Positions 1 to 6,814 of a stretch of DNA of 20,395 bases are shown here, piece by piece. Under the pieces are notes generated by a model, which was given only the letters and a program-made list of their open reading frames with translations, did not search any database and was not told where the DNA came from. The DNA lies in the IMG/VR virus record IMGVR_UViG_3300027467_000131, positions 1 through 20,395 of that record; one strand, written 5' to 3'. A program made the position numbers and the translations under genes. The stretch is from a virus. Each line of letters begins with the position of its first letter. The first letter of the stretch is position 1.

Positions 1-3000
1 CTTTAATGTCTTTGACCAGTTCAGCAGCAGTGTATGGATTAGTGGCTACACCGTCTTTACCAAACTTGGGGTTTACCGCTTCAGCAGTTCCATCAGTGCC
101 TGTTGTCTCAGGCTTTTCACTGGCCAATACTGTGCCAGCAGGTTGAGGCTTCTCACCGACAATTTTGACAGCAGCAGCAAGGTTAGCTTGTCCACGGTGG
201 ACGAGATCATCCCAACGAGTTTTTTCAGATTTTGCAAGAAGTTCATATGCGGGTAACTCCGGTGCTAATTGTGATAATGCGGCCCACTCTTCAGCGGGAG
301 TTTTTACTTCTTCGGCTTTGGCTTCTTGCTTGGGCTCGACTTTGACTTCAGCTTTTCCGGCAGATTTTTTGGGTTTGGCGTTTCCTTTGCCCACCTTTTT
401 GCCACCTCCGGCTGGTTCGCGAACATTTCCCTCATCTGCGCTTTCGACTTGAACGGCATTCTCATCTCCTTCTTCGGTTACAGCAGCTTCGCCTTTGGCT
501 CTGCGTTTCTCTTGGCCTTTGGCATAGTCTGCCCACAGCTTCTGAAGCTGTTCTGCTTTGGCAGCACGACGTGGGTCTTTAGGAGGCATTGCTTCCAACT
601 CAGCCTGTAGTTTTTCAACTTTGGCAAAGAACGCAGCACCTTCACTATCTACAGCACCTTGGCTACCACCAGCGGTGGACACCATGCCCATGGTCTGACC
701 CTCAGCGTTTTCTTTACCGCCAAGTTCTTCTTGGAGCTTGGCTCCAGGTTTGCCTTCTTGTTCTCCAGCTTCAAGTTCTTCTGCTAATGATGCGGCAGAT
801 TGCTCTTCACCTTCGTAACGAGTATTATATAGACCAGCCAACTCACCTTGACCAATGCCATCGGGGAATTCAGGTGCTCTATATGCAGCAGCGGCTTCGA
901 CAAAACGTGCGGCAAACGCAGGGTCTACTACTTGGAATTCGCCATCGACCAACTTAACGCCCATGCGTTCCAGTTGTTTTTCAACAGCGTCAACTTTAAG
1001 TCCTGTGTACGCTGCAATATCTGCATGACGAAACTGCTCAAGCAAAGCCAAGCGAAGGATTTCTGCACGCTTTTCAGCGGGTACAGTATTAGTCCGGTTT
1101 TGGATTGGGGCCAAAACACGTAGCAGCAAATCAGAGATTAGCTGGACGCGACGCTCGCTTGAGATGTGGCTAAGGTCGGTTGAGTAGAAGCTGATGCGGG
1201 GGTCGTATGTGCGTGGGCCATTCTGTACAGATTGTTGATCCACGTTGGGTGTACCGGCTTGCTGGGATTGACCGGATGTTTCCCCGCCACCCAAAGCGCT
1301 TTGGCTGGCTTGTTCACTTGTAGCTCCAGTTACTTGCGACGGCGCGTTACCATTGCCAACATTGGCATCTGCACTGGTGCCAGTCCGTATTCCTTCTCCT
1401 GATAACTGTCCAGTTTGGAGACCAAGCGATCCTTCAGGGACACTTCCTGATTGGACGGATTGAACTCCGCTGGGTTGTACAGTCCCATCTGCTGTTGTAG
1501 TTGTTTCTCCTGTTCCGCCTTCGACTGGAACTGTTCCCAGCCCGGTAGTTGTTTGCAGTGGCAGTTTTCCATCTTTAGCTCCTTTTTCCGCTTTAGCGGT
1601 TTGTGCTGCGATAAATCCATCTGTATCTTGACCAGTAATGGCTTCGTAGATGGCGTTGAGTTGCTCCAGTTGATTACCTTTGGTAGTCGTCGAGAGTTTG
1701 TTAAGAATCTGTACGGCCTCATCCAGTGATTGCACATGGTCAATCTGGAACTTGGTCATGGTTTTACCCAAGGCGGCTATGGCTTTTTCAGCGGAACCGC
1801 GTGGGTTTGTGGCATTAAAACTGAAGCTGACCAATGGGCTTGGCTTTTCAGGTGTTGCAAACGCTTTGTTTGCTTGCACGATTGCTTTAGCAATCTGCTG
1901 CACATGAGGGGGCAGTGTATTGAATACATCTGCAAACCGGTTACCAAACGGTGCAATACGTGGGCCAGTAATTGTCTGACCAAAAATGCTTACCGTATCA
2001 GGTGAGTACTCGGATGCCAGCACACCAAGAACATCGTCACGCTTGGCTTGTTGCTGTTGAGCAATTTCAGCTTGTTGATTTTGTGCTGCAGCAGCTTGAG
2101 ACTGCTGAGCAATATCAGTTGTACCACCTGTGACGACAGGCGGTGTCATGTTTGCCACTTGGGCTTTGAGTGCTTTGTACTCTTGCTGTTCTTCAGGTGT
2201 AAAGAAACGACCTTCAGTGGCTGGAATTTTTAATGGTTGACCATCGGGGCCTTCCACGGTGCGTGCAGGTGTGCCTCTACCGATTGCTTCCAACTCAGCC
2301 AAACGTGCCATGGGGTCTGGGTGGTTTGCTGGCGTAATAGGGGGCGTAACGGGTGGGGCTACATTGGCAGTAGGTGTACCACTAACTTCTGGTTGATTAA
2401 AGGCTTGCTGAATATCGTTAGTCGCAGGAGTGCTTCTACGCCAACCTCCAAGGCCACCACCCATCAAACCGCCAAGGGTTGCACCACCAATAAACGATTC
2501 TTTATATCGCTCAAGCGCTTCAGGATCAGTAAGTGTCGCGTTGGGGTCAACGGCCATACGGCCTGCTTGATTCAATACTTCTTGCCCAGTTTCAGAAATA
2601 CCTTCTTTCAGTCCAACACCAGTGGCTGTAGCAGTAGTACGAGCCGCAGCACCCAAGAGACCGCCCGGACGATCAAGTAAATTGATTGTGTTCTTAAATG
2701 CACTACCGCGCATCAAAGCAGTATCAACACCTAAAGCATTTAAACCTGCATAAGGAATAGCCAATGCCCCAGCAGCCAATAAATCTGTCTTGCCACTTTG
2801 CTCACGTTGGTTACTCAGAATGTCGCCAACAGCAGATGGATATGATGCAGCTACGCCGCCAACAGTAGACCCAAGATCAAGAGCTTTTTTGGCAGCCAAT
2901 GCTTCTTCAGCAGTTTTAGCCCCAGCCAACGCAGCACGAGTACCAGACATTACGCCACGAGCAATCAAACCGCCTGTTAGAGCTTCAGCAGCATACGGAG

Positions 3001-3400
3001 CAGATTGGATGGCTAAGTTTTTTGCATAGCTTCCAAAGTCACCGACACCTTGAACGTCTTTCCATTCGGTAACAGCGCCCTTGGCTTTTGCACGAGCTTC
3101 GGCAACATCAGCCTCCATCTCGTTTGTTCTACGCTGGTCTTCCAGCCAACTGCTAGTTTTATTCAAGCCAGCAGCTTTAGTTACAGCCTCACCGACACCA
3201 TATAGCCCCGCTTGGTATCGATCGATAGAGGATGAAAACTGTTGCCCAGTTACTCCACGGTTAGGATTGCCCACTCCCAGAGAGTTTGCAGCATCAAGAA
3301 CTGATGTGCCTGTTGTTTTTGCAAACCAATCAACGATGTCCGCATCAGACGCATCTTTTGCGTCAGGATACATCTGACGAATCTGGGCTATAGACGGCAT
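1..3400 (-). CDS. Giant phage virion/ejection-type protein, 3' end outside window (at least 1133 codons)
   Basis: The frame starts at ATG 3400 and stays open to the window edge, so the C-terminus is missing. SD GGAG lies 10 nt before the ATG, overlapping the end of the preceding gene. Residues 1-30 are a short helical start (MPSIAQIRQMYP) like those of other very large phage virion proteins. Residues about 120-340 are Gly/Ala-rich helices, including EGISETGQE and IGGATLGGLMGGGLGG, a pattern I know from giant internal or 'polyvalent' phage proteins. Residues about 380-600 are mixed, 610-735 are Gly/Thr/Ser/Gln-rich and disordered-looking, 736-850 are helical with a helix-turn-helix-like stretch (about 789-813), and 980-1035 are Lys/Ala/Glu-rich. 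It is the last and longest of three consecutive large proteins after the tail genes, the usual position of a gp16-like ejection protein. No catalytic domain is visible here; one may lie beyond the edge. Two smaller genes appear to be encoded inside it in the +1 frame. Confidence 0.85.
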   Translation of the reverse strand, partial: MPSIAQIRQMYPDAKDASDADIVDWFAKTTGTSVLDAANSLGVGNPNRGVTGQQFSSSIDRYQAGLYGVGEAVTKAAGLNKTSSWLEDQRRTNEMEADVAEARAKAKGAVTEWKDVQGVGDFGSYAKNLAIQSAPYAAEALTGGLIARGVMSGTRAALAGAKTAEEALAAKKALDLGSTVGGVAASYPSAVGDILSNQREQSGKTDLLAAGALAIPYAGLNALGVDTALMRGSAFKNTINLLDRPGGLLGAAARTTATATGVGLKEGISETGQEVLNQAGRMAVDPNATLTDPEALERYKESFIGGATLGGLMGGGLGGWRRSTPATNDIQQAFNQPEVSGTPTANVAPPVTPPITPANHPDPMARLAELEAIGRGTPARTVEGPDGQPLKIPATEGRFFTPEEQQEYKALKAQVANMTPPVVTGGTTDIAQQSQAAAAQNQQAEIAQQQQAKRDDVLGVLASEYSPDTVSIFGQTITGPRIAPFGNRFADVFNTLPPHVQQIAKAIVQANKAFATPEKPSPLVSFSFNATNPRGSAEKAIAALGKTMTKFQIDHVQSLDEAVQILNKLSTTTKGNQLEQLNAIYEAITGQDTDGFIAAQTAKAEKGAKDGKLPLQTTTGLGTVPVEGGTGETTTTADGTVQPSGVQSVQSGSVPEGSLGLQTGQLSGEGIRTGTSADANVGNGNAPSQVTGATSEQASQSALGGGETSGQSQQAGTPNVDQQSVQNGPRTYDPRISFYSTDLSHISSERRVQLISDLLLRVLAPIQNRTNTVPAEKRAEILRLALLEQFRHADIAAYTGLKVDAVEKQLERMGVKLVDGEFQVVDPAFAARFVEAAAAYRAPEFPDGIGQGELAGLYNTRYEGEEQSAASLAEELEAGEQEGKPGAKLQEELGGKENAEGQTMGMVSTAGGSQGAVDSEGAAFFAKVEKLQAELEAMPPKDPRRAAKAEQLQKLWADYAKGQEKRRAKGEAAVTEEGDENAVQVESADEGNVREPAGGGKKVGKGNAKPKKSAGKAEVKVEPKQEAKAEEVKTPAEEWAALSQLAPELPAYELLAKSEKTRWDDLVHRGQANLAAAVKIVGEKPQPAGTVLASEKPETTGTDGTAEAVNPKFGKDGVATNPYTAAELVKDIK
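73..246 (-). CDS. Possible third nested ORF, 57 aa, Leu-rich (weak)
   Basis: ATG at 246 and TAA at 73-75 give 57 codons in the same +1 frame as the two stronger nested genes, 57 nt downstream of the stop of the 51-aa gene. A GGAG lies 10 nt before the ATG, a looser arrangement than the other two. The product (MNFLQNLKKLVGMISS at its start) is very rich in leucine, with a hydrophobic run near residues 20-40. Leu-rich products are also common artefacts when GC-containing codons are read out of frame. The giant protein here is of ordinary complexity, unlike at the other two sites. I list it only because of its frame and proximity. Confidence 0.22.
   Translation of the reverse strand: MNFLQNLKKLVGMISSTVDKLTLLLLSKLSVRSLNLLAQYWPVKSLRQQALMELLKR
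304..459 (-). CDS. Small phage protein of the MPFKSKAQ type, overprinted inside the giant ORF
   Basis: This 51-aa gene lies wholly inside the giant ORF, in its +1 frame (ATG begins at the second base of a host AAT codon). The product begins MPFKSKAQMREMFA and continues with A-KRWAKETP, a LPEK segment and a Lys/Ser/Pro-rich basic tail. From memory this matches a widespread family of short phage proteins of unknown function, which start with a K-S-K/E-A-Q-x-R motif and carry a W-x-K-x-TP block and an LPE motif. Those are normally stand-alone genes among phage structural genes. GAAGGAG at 466-472 sits exactly 6 nt before the ATG. The giant protein is low-complexity over the same interval (residues 981-1033), so the nested frame looks like the constrained one. 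Function is unknown; the basic tail could bind nucleic acid, which is speculation. Confidence 0.75.
   Translation of the reverse strand: MPFKSKAQMREMFANQPEVAKRWAKETPNPKNLPEKLKSKSSPSKKPKPKK
466..472 (-). promoter_or_regulatory. Shine-Dalgarno of the nested 51-aa gene
   Basis: Read on the minus strand this is GAAGGAG, followed by 6 nt and then ATG at 459. It is a near-perfect anti-SD complement inside another coding frame, and it supports internal initiation at that ATG. Confidence 0.7.
1330..1572 (-). CDS. Nested 80-aa hypothetical protein in +1 frame of the giant ORF
   Basis: ATG at 1572 and TAA at 1330-1332 enclose 80 codons lying entirely within the giant ORF, in its +1 frame, the same frame as the 51-aa nested gene. 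AAAGGAG is placed exactly 6 nt before the ATG. The frame is open further upstream, but only this ATG has such a site. The product has the balanced composition of a real soluble protein: a Cys-x-Cys near the N-terminus (MENCHCKQLPGWEQF), a Gln/Glu-rich helix (residues 15-30), an NPAEFNPSN turn, a charged helix (LKDRLVSKLDSYQEKEYG) and a conserved-looking end, APVQMPMLAMVTRRRK. I do not recognise the family. The giant protein over the same bases (residues 610-690) is a Thr/Gly/Ser/Gln-rich linker, which suggests the nested frame carries the selection. Confidence 0.62.
   Translation of the reverse strand: MENCHCKQLPGWEQFQSKAEQEKQLQQQMGLYNPAEFNPSNQEVSLKDRLVSKLDSYQEKEYGLAPVQMPMLAMVTRRRK
1579..1585 (-). 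promoter_or_regulatory. Shine-Dalgarno of the nested 80-aa gene
   Basis: The minus strand reads AAAGGAG, then 6 nt, then ATG at 1572. It lies within the coding sequence of the giant ORF, where no SD is otherwise needed, and it decides the start of the nested gene. Confidence 0.6.
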
Positions 3401-3405
3401 GTTAC

Positions 3406-4944
3406 TTAAGCTCCGGTAGCTGAGAAACGAGTCAATCCAGATGTTCGGGATTTGCCCGACATAATAGCATCTCGTTCAAGCATTAAGCGCAATTTATTTT
3501 CTTCAGAGGTTCCTTCCAGCTGAAGTCGCTCGTTGATTTCTTTCAAGCGCACACGCTGAGCTGTGTCTAAGCCACCAAGTGGAGCATTAGTAGTTGGGGC
3601 CCCAATAGGTGCATGAGAGCCAGAAGTAGTTGGTAACGCTGCAGAAGGTTTAGCTTTCGTGATACCGGCGGCTTGCCCTGCTGGTGGCAGCTTTTCCATG
3701 GTATCAATCTCGTTCAGAGCCTTAAACTTTTCCTCAACAGTCATGTCCTTATTGCCAATAACTGATGCACGCAGAGCTCCAAACTTTGAGTCTACGGGTG
3801 TAGTGGCAGTATCGCCTTCAGAAGCACGGGCTTGCGCAGCTTTAAGAATAGTAGGATCAGTAATTTTCTGACCGTTTAAATCGTACGCAGTGACGACAGG
3901 TACTTTGTCTTTGTTGCGTGAGATCGAGATCGTAATAGGCATTTTGCCTAGTGGCTGACCATTCTTGTCTTTACCGAGGTCAACCTGAATAAGTTTATCA
4001 GTGACTTTGCCTTCACCAATAGCGCCAGCATGAGCACGTGCGTAAGCTGCATTGGCTGTATTAAGAGCAATTTTTGATGGTACAAGCGCAGCTTCACTTG
4101 CTGCCTGAGACGTGAGCGCAGCGCCATGAGCTTCTTGATAACCAATTGTGCTCTTGGTTTTGTAAAACTCTTGCAAGTCCTTGGCGTTAGTAAACACGCC
4201 AGCGGTAAGCATACCTTGCATGGCGTTGTGTTGGATTCGTTTACCAAGCACATCAGTTAAGCCATTTAAAATGTCATCGTGGTCTGACAAGCGTTCAATA
4301 ACTTTACCTTTAGCGTCTTTAATAACAAGTTCATTTCCAATAACGGACGCTGTATGTCCTGTTAATTTTGTAAATTCAGAACCATATTTTGTGACAGTGC
4401 CACTTATACCATTGGTCTTTAGTTCACTTTGAACTTCATCCCGCAGTGCTGGAATCTTGTCTTTCAACGTATTCATGTACGTATCAAACGCAGCTTCTTT
4501 TTTTGCAGCACGTTTGTAAGCATCAATTTCCAGCTCGCCTTTTTCCAGGCCTTGCATTTTTCCAAGGACTTCAGCGCCTTTTGTGGCGCTAATACCCATG
4601 ATTTTATTTCTGTAGTCTTGCATAGCCTGATCGCGGCTATACAATTTTTGCGTTGGAAACGCTTCTGTAGGGTTGGCAGACAGTGCTGGTTGGGCACCTT
4701 CTTCTTGTGGGCCTCTGGAGCCTCCGGCTGTTCTCCATGCTTCGGGAGTACCTGCTCGGCCTAACGTGTCTGCGTAGGCTTTATCAAGTTCATTTTCCTT
4801 TTGGATTTCCGCCATTTTGGCGTCGTGCAGTTCCTGCAGTCGTTTTGCTTCTGCATCACGACGTTCTTCTTCGCCTAAACGAAAATAGGTATCAACGCCA
4901 GCTTTGGCAGCGCCGCCAGCGAATGCGCCAAAATTAAACCCCAT
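3406..4944 (-). CDS. Putative internal virion (ejection) protein, 512 aa
   Basis: ATG at 4944 overlaps the end of the preceding gene by 11 nt and has an AAGG-type SD. The stop is 5 nt before the giant ORF, so the two are probably co-translated. The N-terminus (MGFNFGAFAGGAAKAG) is a small-residue-rich segment followed by a charged helix (residues 20-65), a start typical of phage ejection proteins. The middle is rich in Ala, Lys and Glu and mostly helical, with a short beta-like region (about 200-220) and another around 320-365. The last 40 residues form an RVRLKEINERLQLEG helix and a Ser/Thr/Gly tail. No enzyme motif is visible. The role is inferred from composition and from its place between an S74-tailed protein and the giant ORF; a scaffold or another virion component is possible. 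Confidence 0.8.
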   Translation of the reverse strand: MGFNFGAFAGGAAKAGVDTYFRLGEEERRDAEAKRLQELHDAKMAEIQKENELDKAYADTLGRAGTPEAWRTAGGSRGPQEEGAQPALSANPTEAFPTQKLYSRDQAMQDYRNKIMGISATKGAEVLGKMQGLEKGELEIDAYKRAAKKEAAFDTYMNTLKDKIPALRDEVQSELKTNGISGTVTKYGSEFTKLTGHTASVIGNELVIKDAKGKVIERLSDHDDILNGLTDVLGKRIQHNAMQGMLTAGVFTNAKDLQEFYKTKSTIGYQEAHGAALTSQAASEAALVPSKIALNTANAAYARAHAGAIGEGKVTDKLIQVDLGKDKNGQPLGKMPITISISRNKDKVPVVTAYDLNGQKITDPTILKAAQARASEGDTATTPVDSKFGALRASVIGNKDMTVEEKFKALNEIDTMEKLPPAGQAAGITKAKPSAALPTTSGSHAPIGAPTTNAPLGGLDTAQRVRLKEINERLQLEGTSEENKLRLMLERDAIMSGKSRTSGLTRFSATGA

Positions 4945-6004
4945 GATTCATCACCTTATCATAGTCAACAAGTTTGTATCCATCCATGTGGGTGGTTACA
5001 GCCTCAGGCAAGATGGGTTCAACGTCTTGCGCCATCACACCGATTTGAATGCCGTGGCCCCATGTGTCGCGATACTCTGGTTTGTATTCAAACGCATACA
5101 AGGGGAAGCCATTGGTCAGTGTGCCAATCTGGTAAACATTTTCTTTAATGTTAATGTCTGAGCCAAAGAGCGCAGCAGCACCTGTTGGGTTCTTAATAGC
5201 CGCAGCACCAAGCGTTCCAAACATACTTCCAAAGCCAGCAGACGCATTTGAATCAGCAGAATATTTTTCCAAATCGGCTTTATATTTGCTAACGCCAAGG
5301 TTACCAACATTGTTCCAGCCTCCCATGGCAGTAGACGTTGCACTATTCAACGCACCAGATGCAGATGTCGTACCAGCCAAAGCTTTACCAGTAGCGTCAA
5401 TACCAGCTGTACCAGAACTCACAGCAGAATTAGATGACGCAAGAGACTGCGCAGGAAGACCGGCAGCCATATTAAATACTTGAGCTTGTTTTGCTAAACC
5501 AAGTTGCTTGGCTGCTTCGCGTGTTTGCGTACCGGCTTGGGCTTTTGCCAAAGCAGCGGCAACGTTATTAGCATTGAATCCTGCACCAGAACGACCAGAT
5601 GTTGGATCAATACCATAAGCACGATCCCTATTAACCTGTGTTTGACGCGCAACTTCTTGTGCACTGGCAATATCGCCAACGGCTTGGCTTGCCATTTGTT
5701 CTTGGTAGCCTGCTTCGTTATATTTGTTAGCGTCTTCAATTATTTTTCTACCTGCAGAGAAGCCAACATCTTCGTAGATGGAGCGGTCTGTCATGGCATT
5801 TTTAAGTTGAAACTCACTAGCTCTTTTATCCATTGCCCACACTTCATCAGCACGGGAATTTTCTTTTTCCATCTGCTTGAGCAGAGTAGGATAAATATCC
5901 GTTTTAAAAGTTGTCCACATTTCTGTTGACAAATCAGACATTTGTTTTTCTGCGATACCGATATTAGGATCGGGCGCAGGAGCAGAGCCACCCCAGAATG
6001 ACAT
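4934..6004 (-). CDS. Virion protein with C-terminal S74-type intramolecular chaperone domain, 356 aa
   Basis: The start ATG (6004) shares its A with the preceding TAA (TAATG junction) and has an AGAGGTG SD. Residues 1-110 are helical and charged (MSFWGGSAPAPDPN start); residues 110-280 are Ala/Ser/Gly/Asn-rich and low in complexity. The last 75 residues match the S74 intramolecular chaperone of endosialidase-type tailspikes and fibres: SDINIK (Ser282, Lys287), then PLYAFEYK, IGVMAQDV and DGYKLVDYDKV. In the S74 family a Ser-Lys pair five residues apart carries out self-cleavage N-terminal to the Ser after trimerisation, and that spacing is kept here. The domain ends almost at once after VDYDKV, so it is a short form lacking the usual distal helices. 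The long helical N-terminal part resembles internal or adaptor proteins more than fibres. The CDS overlaps the next gene by 11 nt. Confidence 0.82.
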   Translation of the reverse strand: MSFWGGSAPAPDPNIGIAEKQMSDLSTEMWTTFKTDIYPTLLKQMEKENSRADEVWAMDKRASEFQLKNAMTDRSIYEDVGFSAGRKIIEDANKYNEAGYQEQMASQAVGDIASAQEVARQTQVNRDRAYGIDPTSGRSGAGFNANNVAAALAKAQAGTQTREAAKQLGLAKQAQVFNMAAGLPAQSLASSNSAVSSGTAGIDATGKALAGTTSASGALNSATSTAMGGWNNVGNLGVSKYKADLEKYSADSNASAGFGSMFGTLGAAAIKNPTGAAALFGSDINIKENVYQIGTLTNGFPLYAFEYKPEYRDTWGHGIQIGVMAQDVEPILPEAVTTHMDGYKLVDYDKVMNHGV

Positions 6005-6456
6005 TATTCACCTCTTGAAAATTCGTTAAAGGAATCATTGGAAGCAGAGTCTGTCCACCCTCTCAATGATGCTGCACGTGCGTCTGCAAAGTTACTGGTT
6101 AAAGCCACGCACAAGACTACCAAATTAATAAATTCTTTGCGCAGCGTATAGGCGTGCGCTTGCGATTCATCAGTACTGTGGTCAGCGTTGGATGTATGCC
6201 ACGACGTAATCATGACCACAATCATTCCAGCCAAAGCCGTGTAGTGCCGCTGATAGAATTCGTTTGCAGGCAACTTAAGTAGCAGCTGAGAAAACACATT
6301 GTTAATGTCATCAGGGGTAACCCGATTGTCTTGGTCAATGATGTCATCCCATACTTCAATAGCGTTCAAGACAAGAGTCAGGAACTCCAAAGCCTCCAAG
6401 TCTTTTACAGACTCGGTCATCCATGGGGACAAGGGCCGAAGTGTATGGTTACTCAT
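6004..6456 (-). CDS. Helical phage protein with DDxxD motif, function unknown, 150 aa
   Basis: ATG at 6456 follows a 40-nt gap and has no clear SD; the stop overlaps the next ATG (TAATG). The protein is almost all helix: residues 17-40 (LEALEFLTLVLNAIEVW) lead into DDIID at 37-41, then a hydrophobic helix at 73-86, and another hydrophobic helix at 107-120 (EFINLVVLCVALTS). An Asp-rich DDxxD after a helix, followed by further helices, superficially resembles the first motif of isoprenoid synthase folds. No second Asp-rich motif is seen and the protein is far too short for such an enzyme, so I do not claim that activity. Phage proteins with WDD-I/L-ID segments occur among structural genes as hypotheticals. 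It lies between a fibre chaperone-like gene and the S74-tailed protein. Confidence 0.75.
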   Translation of the reverse strand: MSNHTLRPLSPWMTESVKDLEALEFLTLVLNAIEVWDDIIDQDNRVTPDDINNVFSQLLLKLPANEFYQRHYTALAGMIVVMITSWHTSNADHSTDESQAHAYTLRKEFINLVVLCVALTSNFADARAASLRGWTDSASNDSFNEFSRGE

Positions 6457-6496
6457 GGGGCTGTATCTTACATTGTTTATGCATTATGTCCTATAG

Positions 6497-6814
6497 CTAA
6501 GTTTTTGGATACTTAGTTTTTACAGCTTGACAAACGGCAATATAGGCATCGATTCCATCTTGGTCACCTTTGACGATAGCGTCCAAGTAATCAGTTATGG
6601 GTGGGTACTCAGCTTCCCGCTGAAGTTTGTAATCTAGAATGCTTGTGACAGTCTTCACACATTTGCCATCGACCAAAGCAATGTCTACCAAAACACGTGT
6701 GTATGGTTTTGTAAGGTTGAGTATTTCCACATATTCAATGTATGTGTCGTCACCTTTGTAGGTGCTTGGGCCAGATACGATTTGCCCGTTCTCAAACTTG
6801 ACCCACTGCTGCAT
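6497..6814 (-). CDS. Tail-fibre assembly chaperone-like protein, 105 aa
   Basis: The start is the ATG at 6814, whose A is shared with the TAA of the fibre gene before it (TAATG), with GGGGAG 7 nt upstream. The frame can be extended to a TTG at 6829, but that has no comparable SD. The N-terminal half is beta-like (MQQWVKFENGQIVSGPS). The C-terminal half carries the block EYPPITDYLDAIVKGD followed by CQAVKTKYPK. From memory this matches the C-terminal signature of many small phage proteins encoded right after fibres, in which YP-x-x-x-D-x-LDA and a final KxKYP recur; they are thought to help fibre assembly or trimerisation. Its position right after the FnIII fibre fits. It could instead be a minor tail component. 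Confidence 0.75.
   Translation of the reverse strand: MQQWVKFENGQIVSGPSTYKGDDTYIEYVEILNLTKPYTRVLVDIALVDGKCVKTVTSILDYKLQREAEYPPITDYLDAIVKGDQDGIDAYIAVCQAVKTKYPKT

Noticed and set aside
928-1119. A 63-codon ORF in the +1 frame of the giant ORF.
   Set aside because: No SD precedes its start, the product is rich in Leu/Ser/Trp without recognisable motif, and the host protein is well structured here.
5148-5483. Long plus-strand ORFs such as this one, and similar ones at 589-957, 2237-2680 and 15443-15796.
   Set aside because: They are antisense shadows of well-supported minus-strand genes, lack SD sites and show no protein family features.
5494-5739. An 81-codon minus-strand ORF inside the S74-tailed protein gene.
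   Set aside because: It starts at TTG without an SD, and the composition (Leu/Val/Lys runs) is that of an out-of-frame reading; unlike the two accepted nested genes, nothing marks initiation.
6497-6520. Inverted repeat CTAAGT/ACTTAG followed by T-run on the plus strand, a possible terminator.
   Set aside because: The stem is AT-rich and only 6 bp with an 8-nt loop. The T-run is on the plus strand, where no gene is transcribed, and the repeat overlaps the end of a minus-strand gene.
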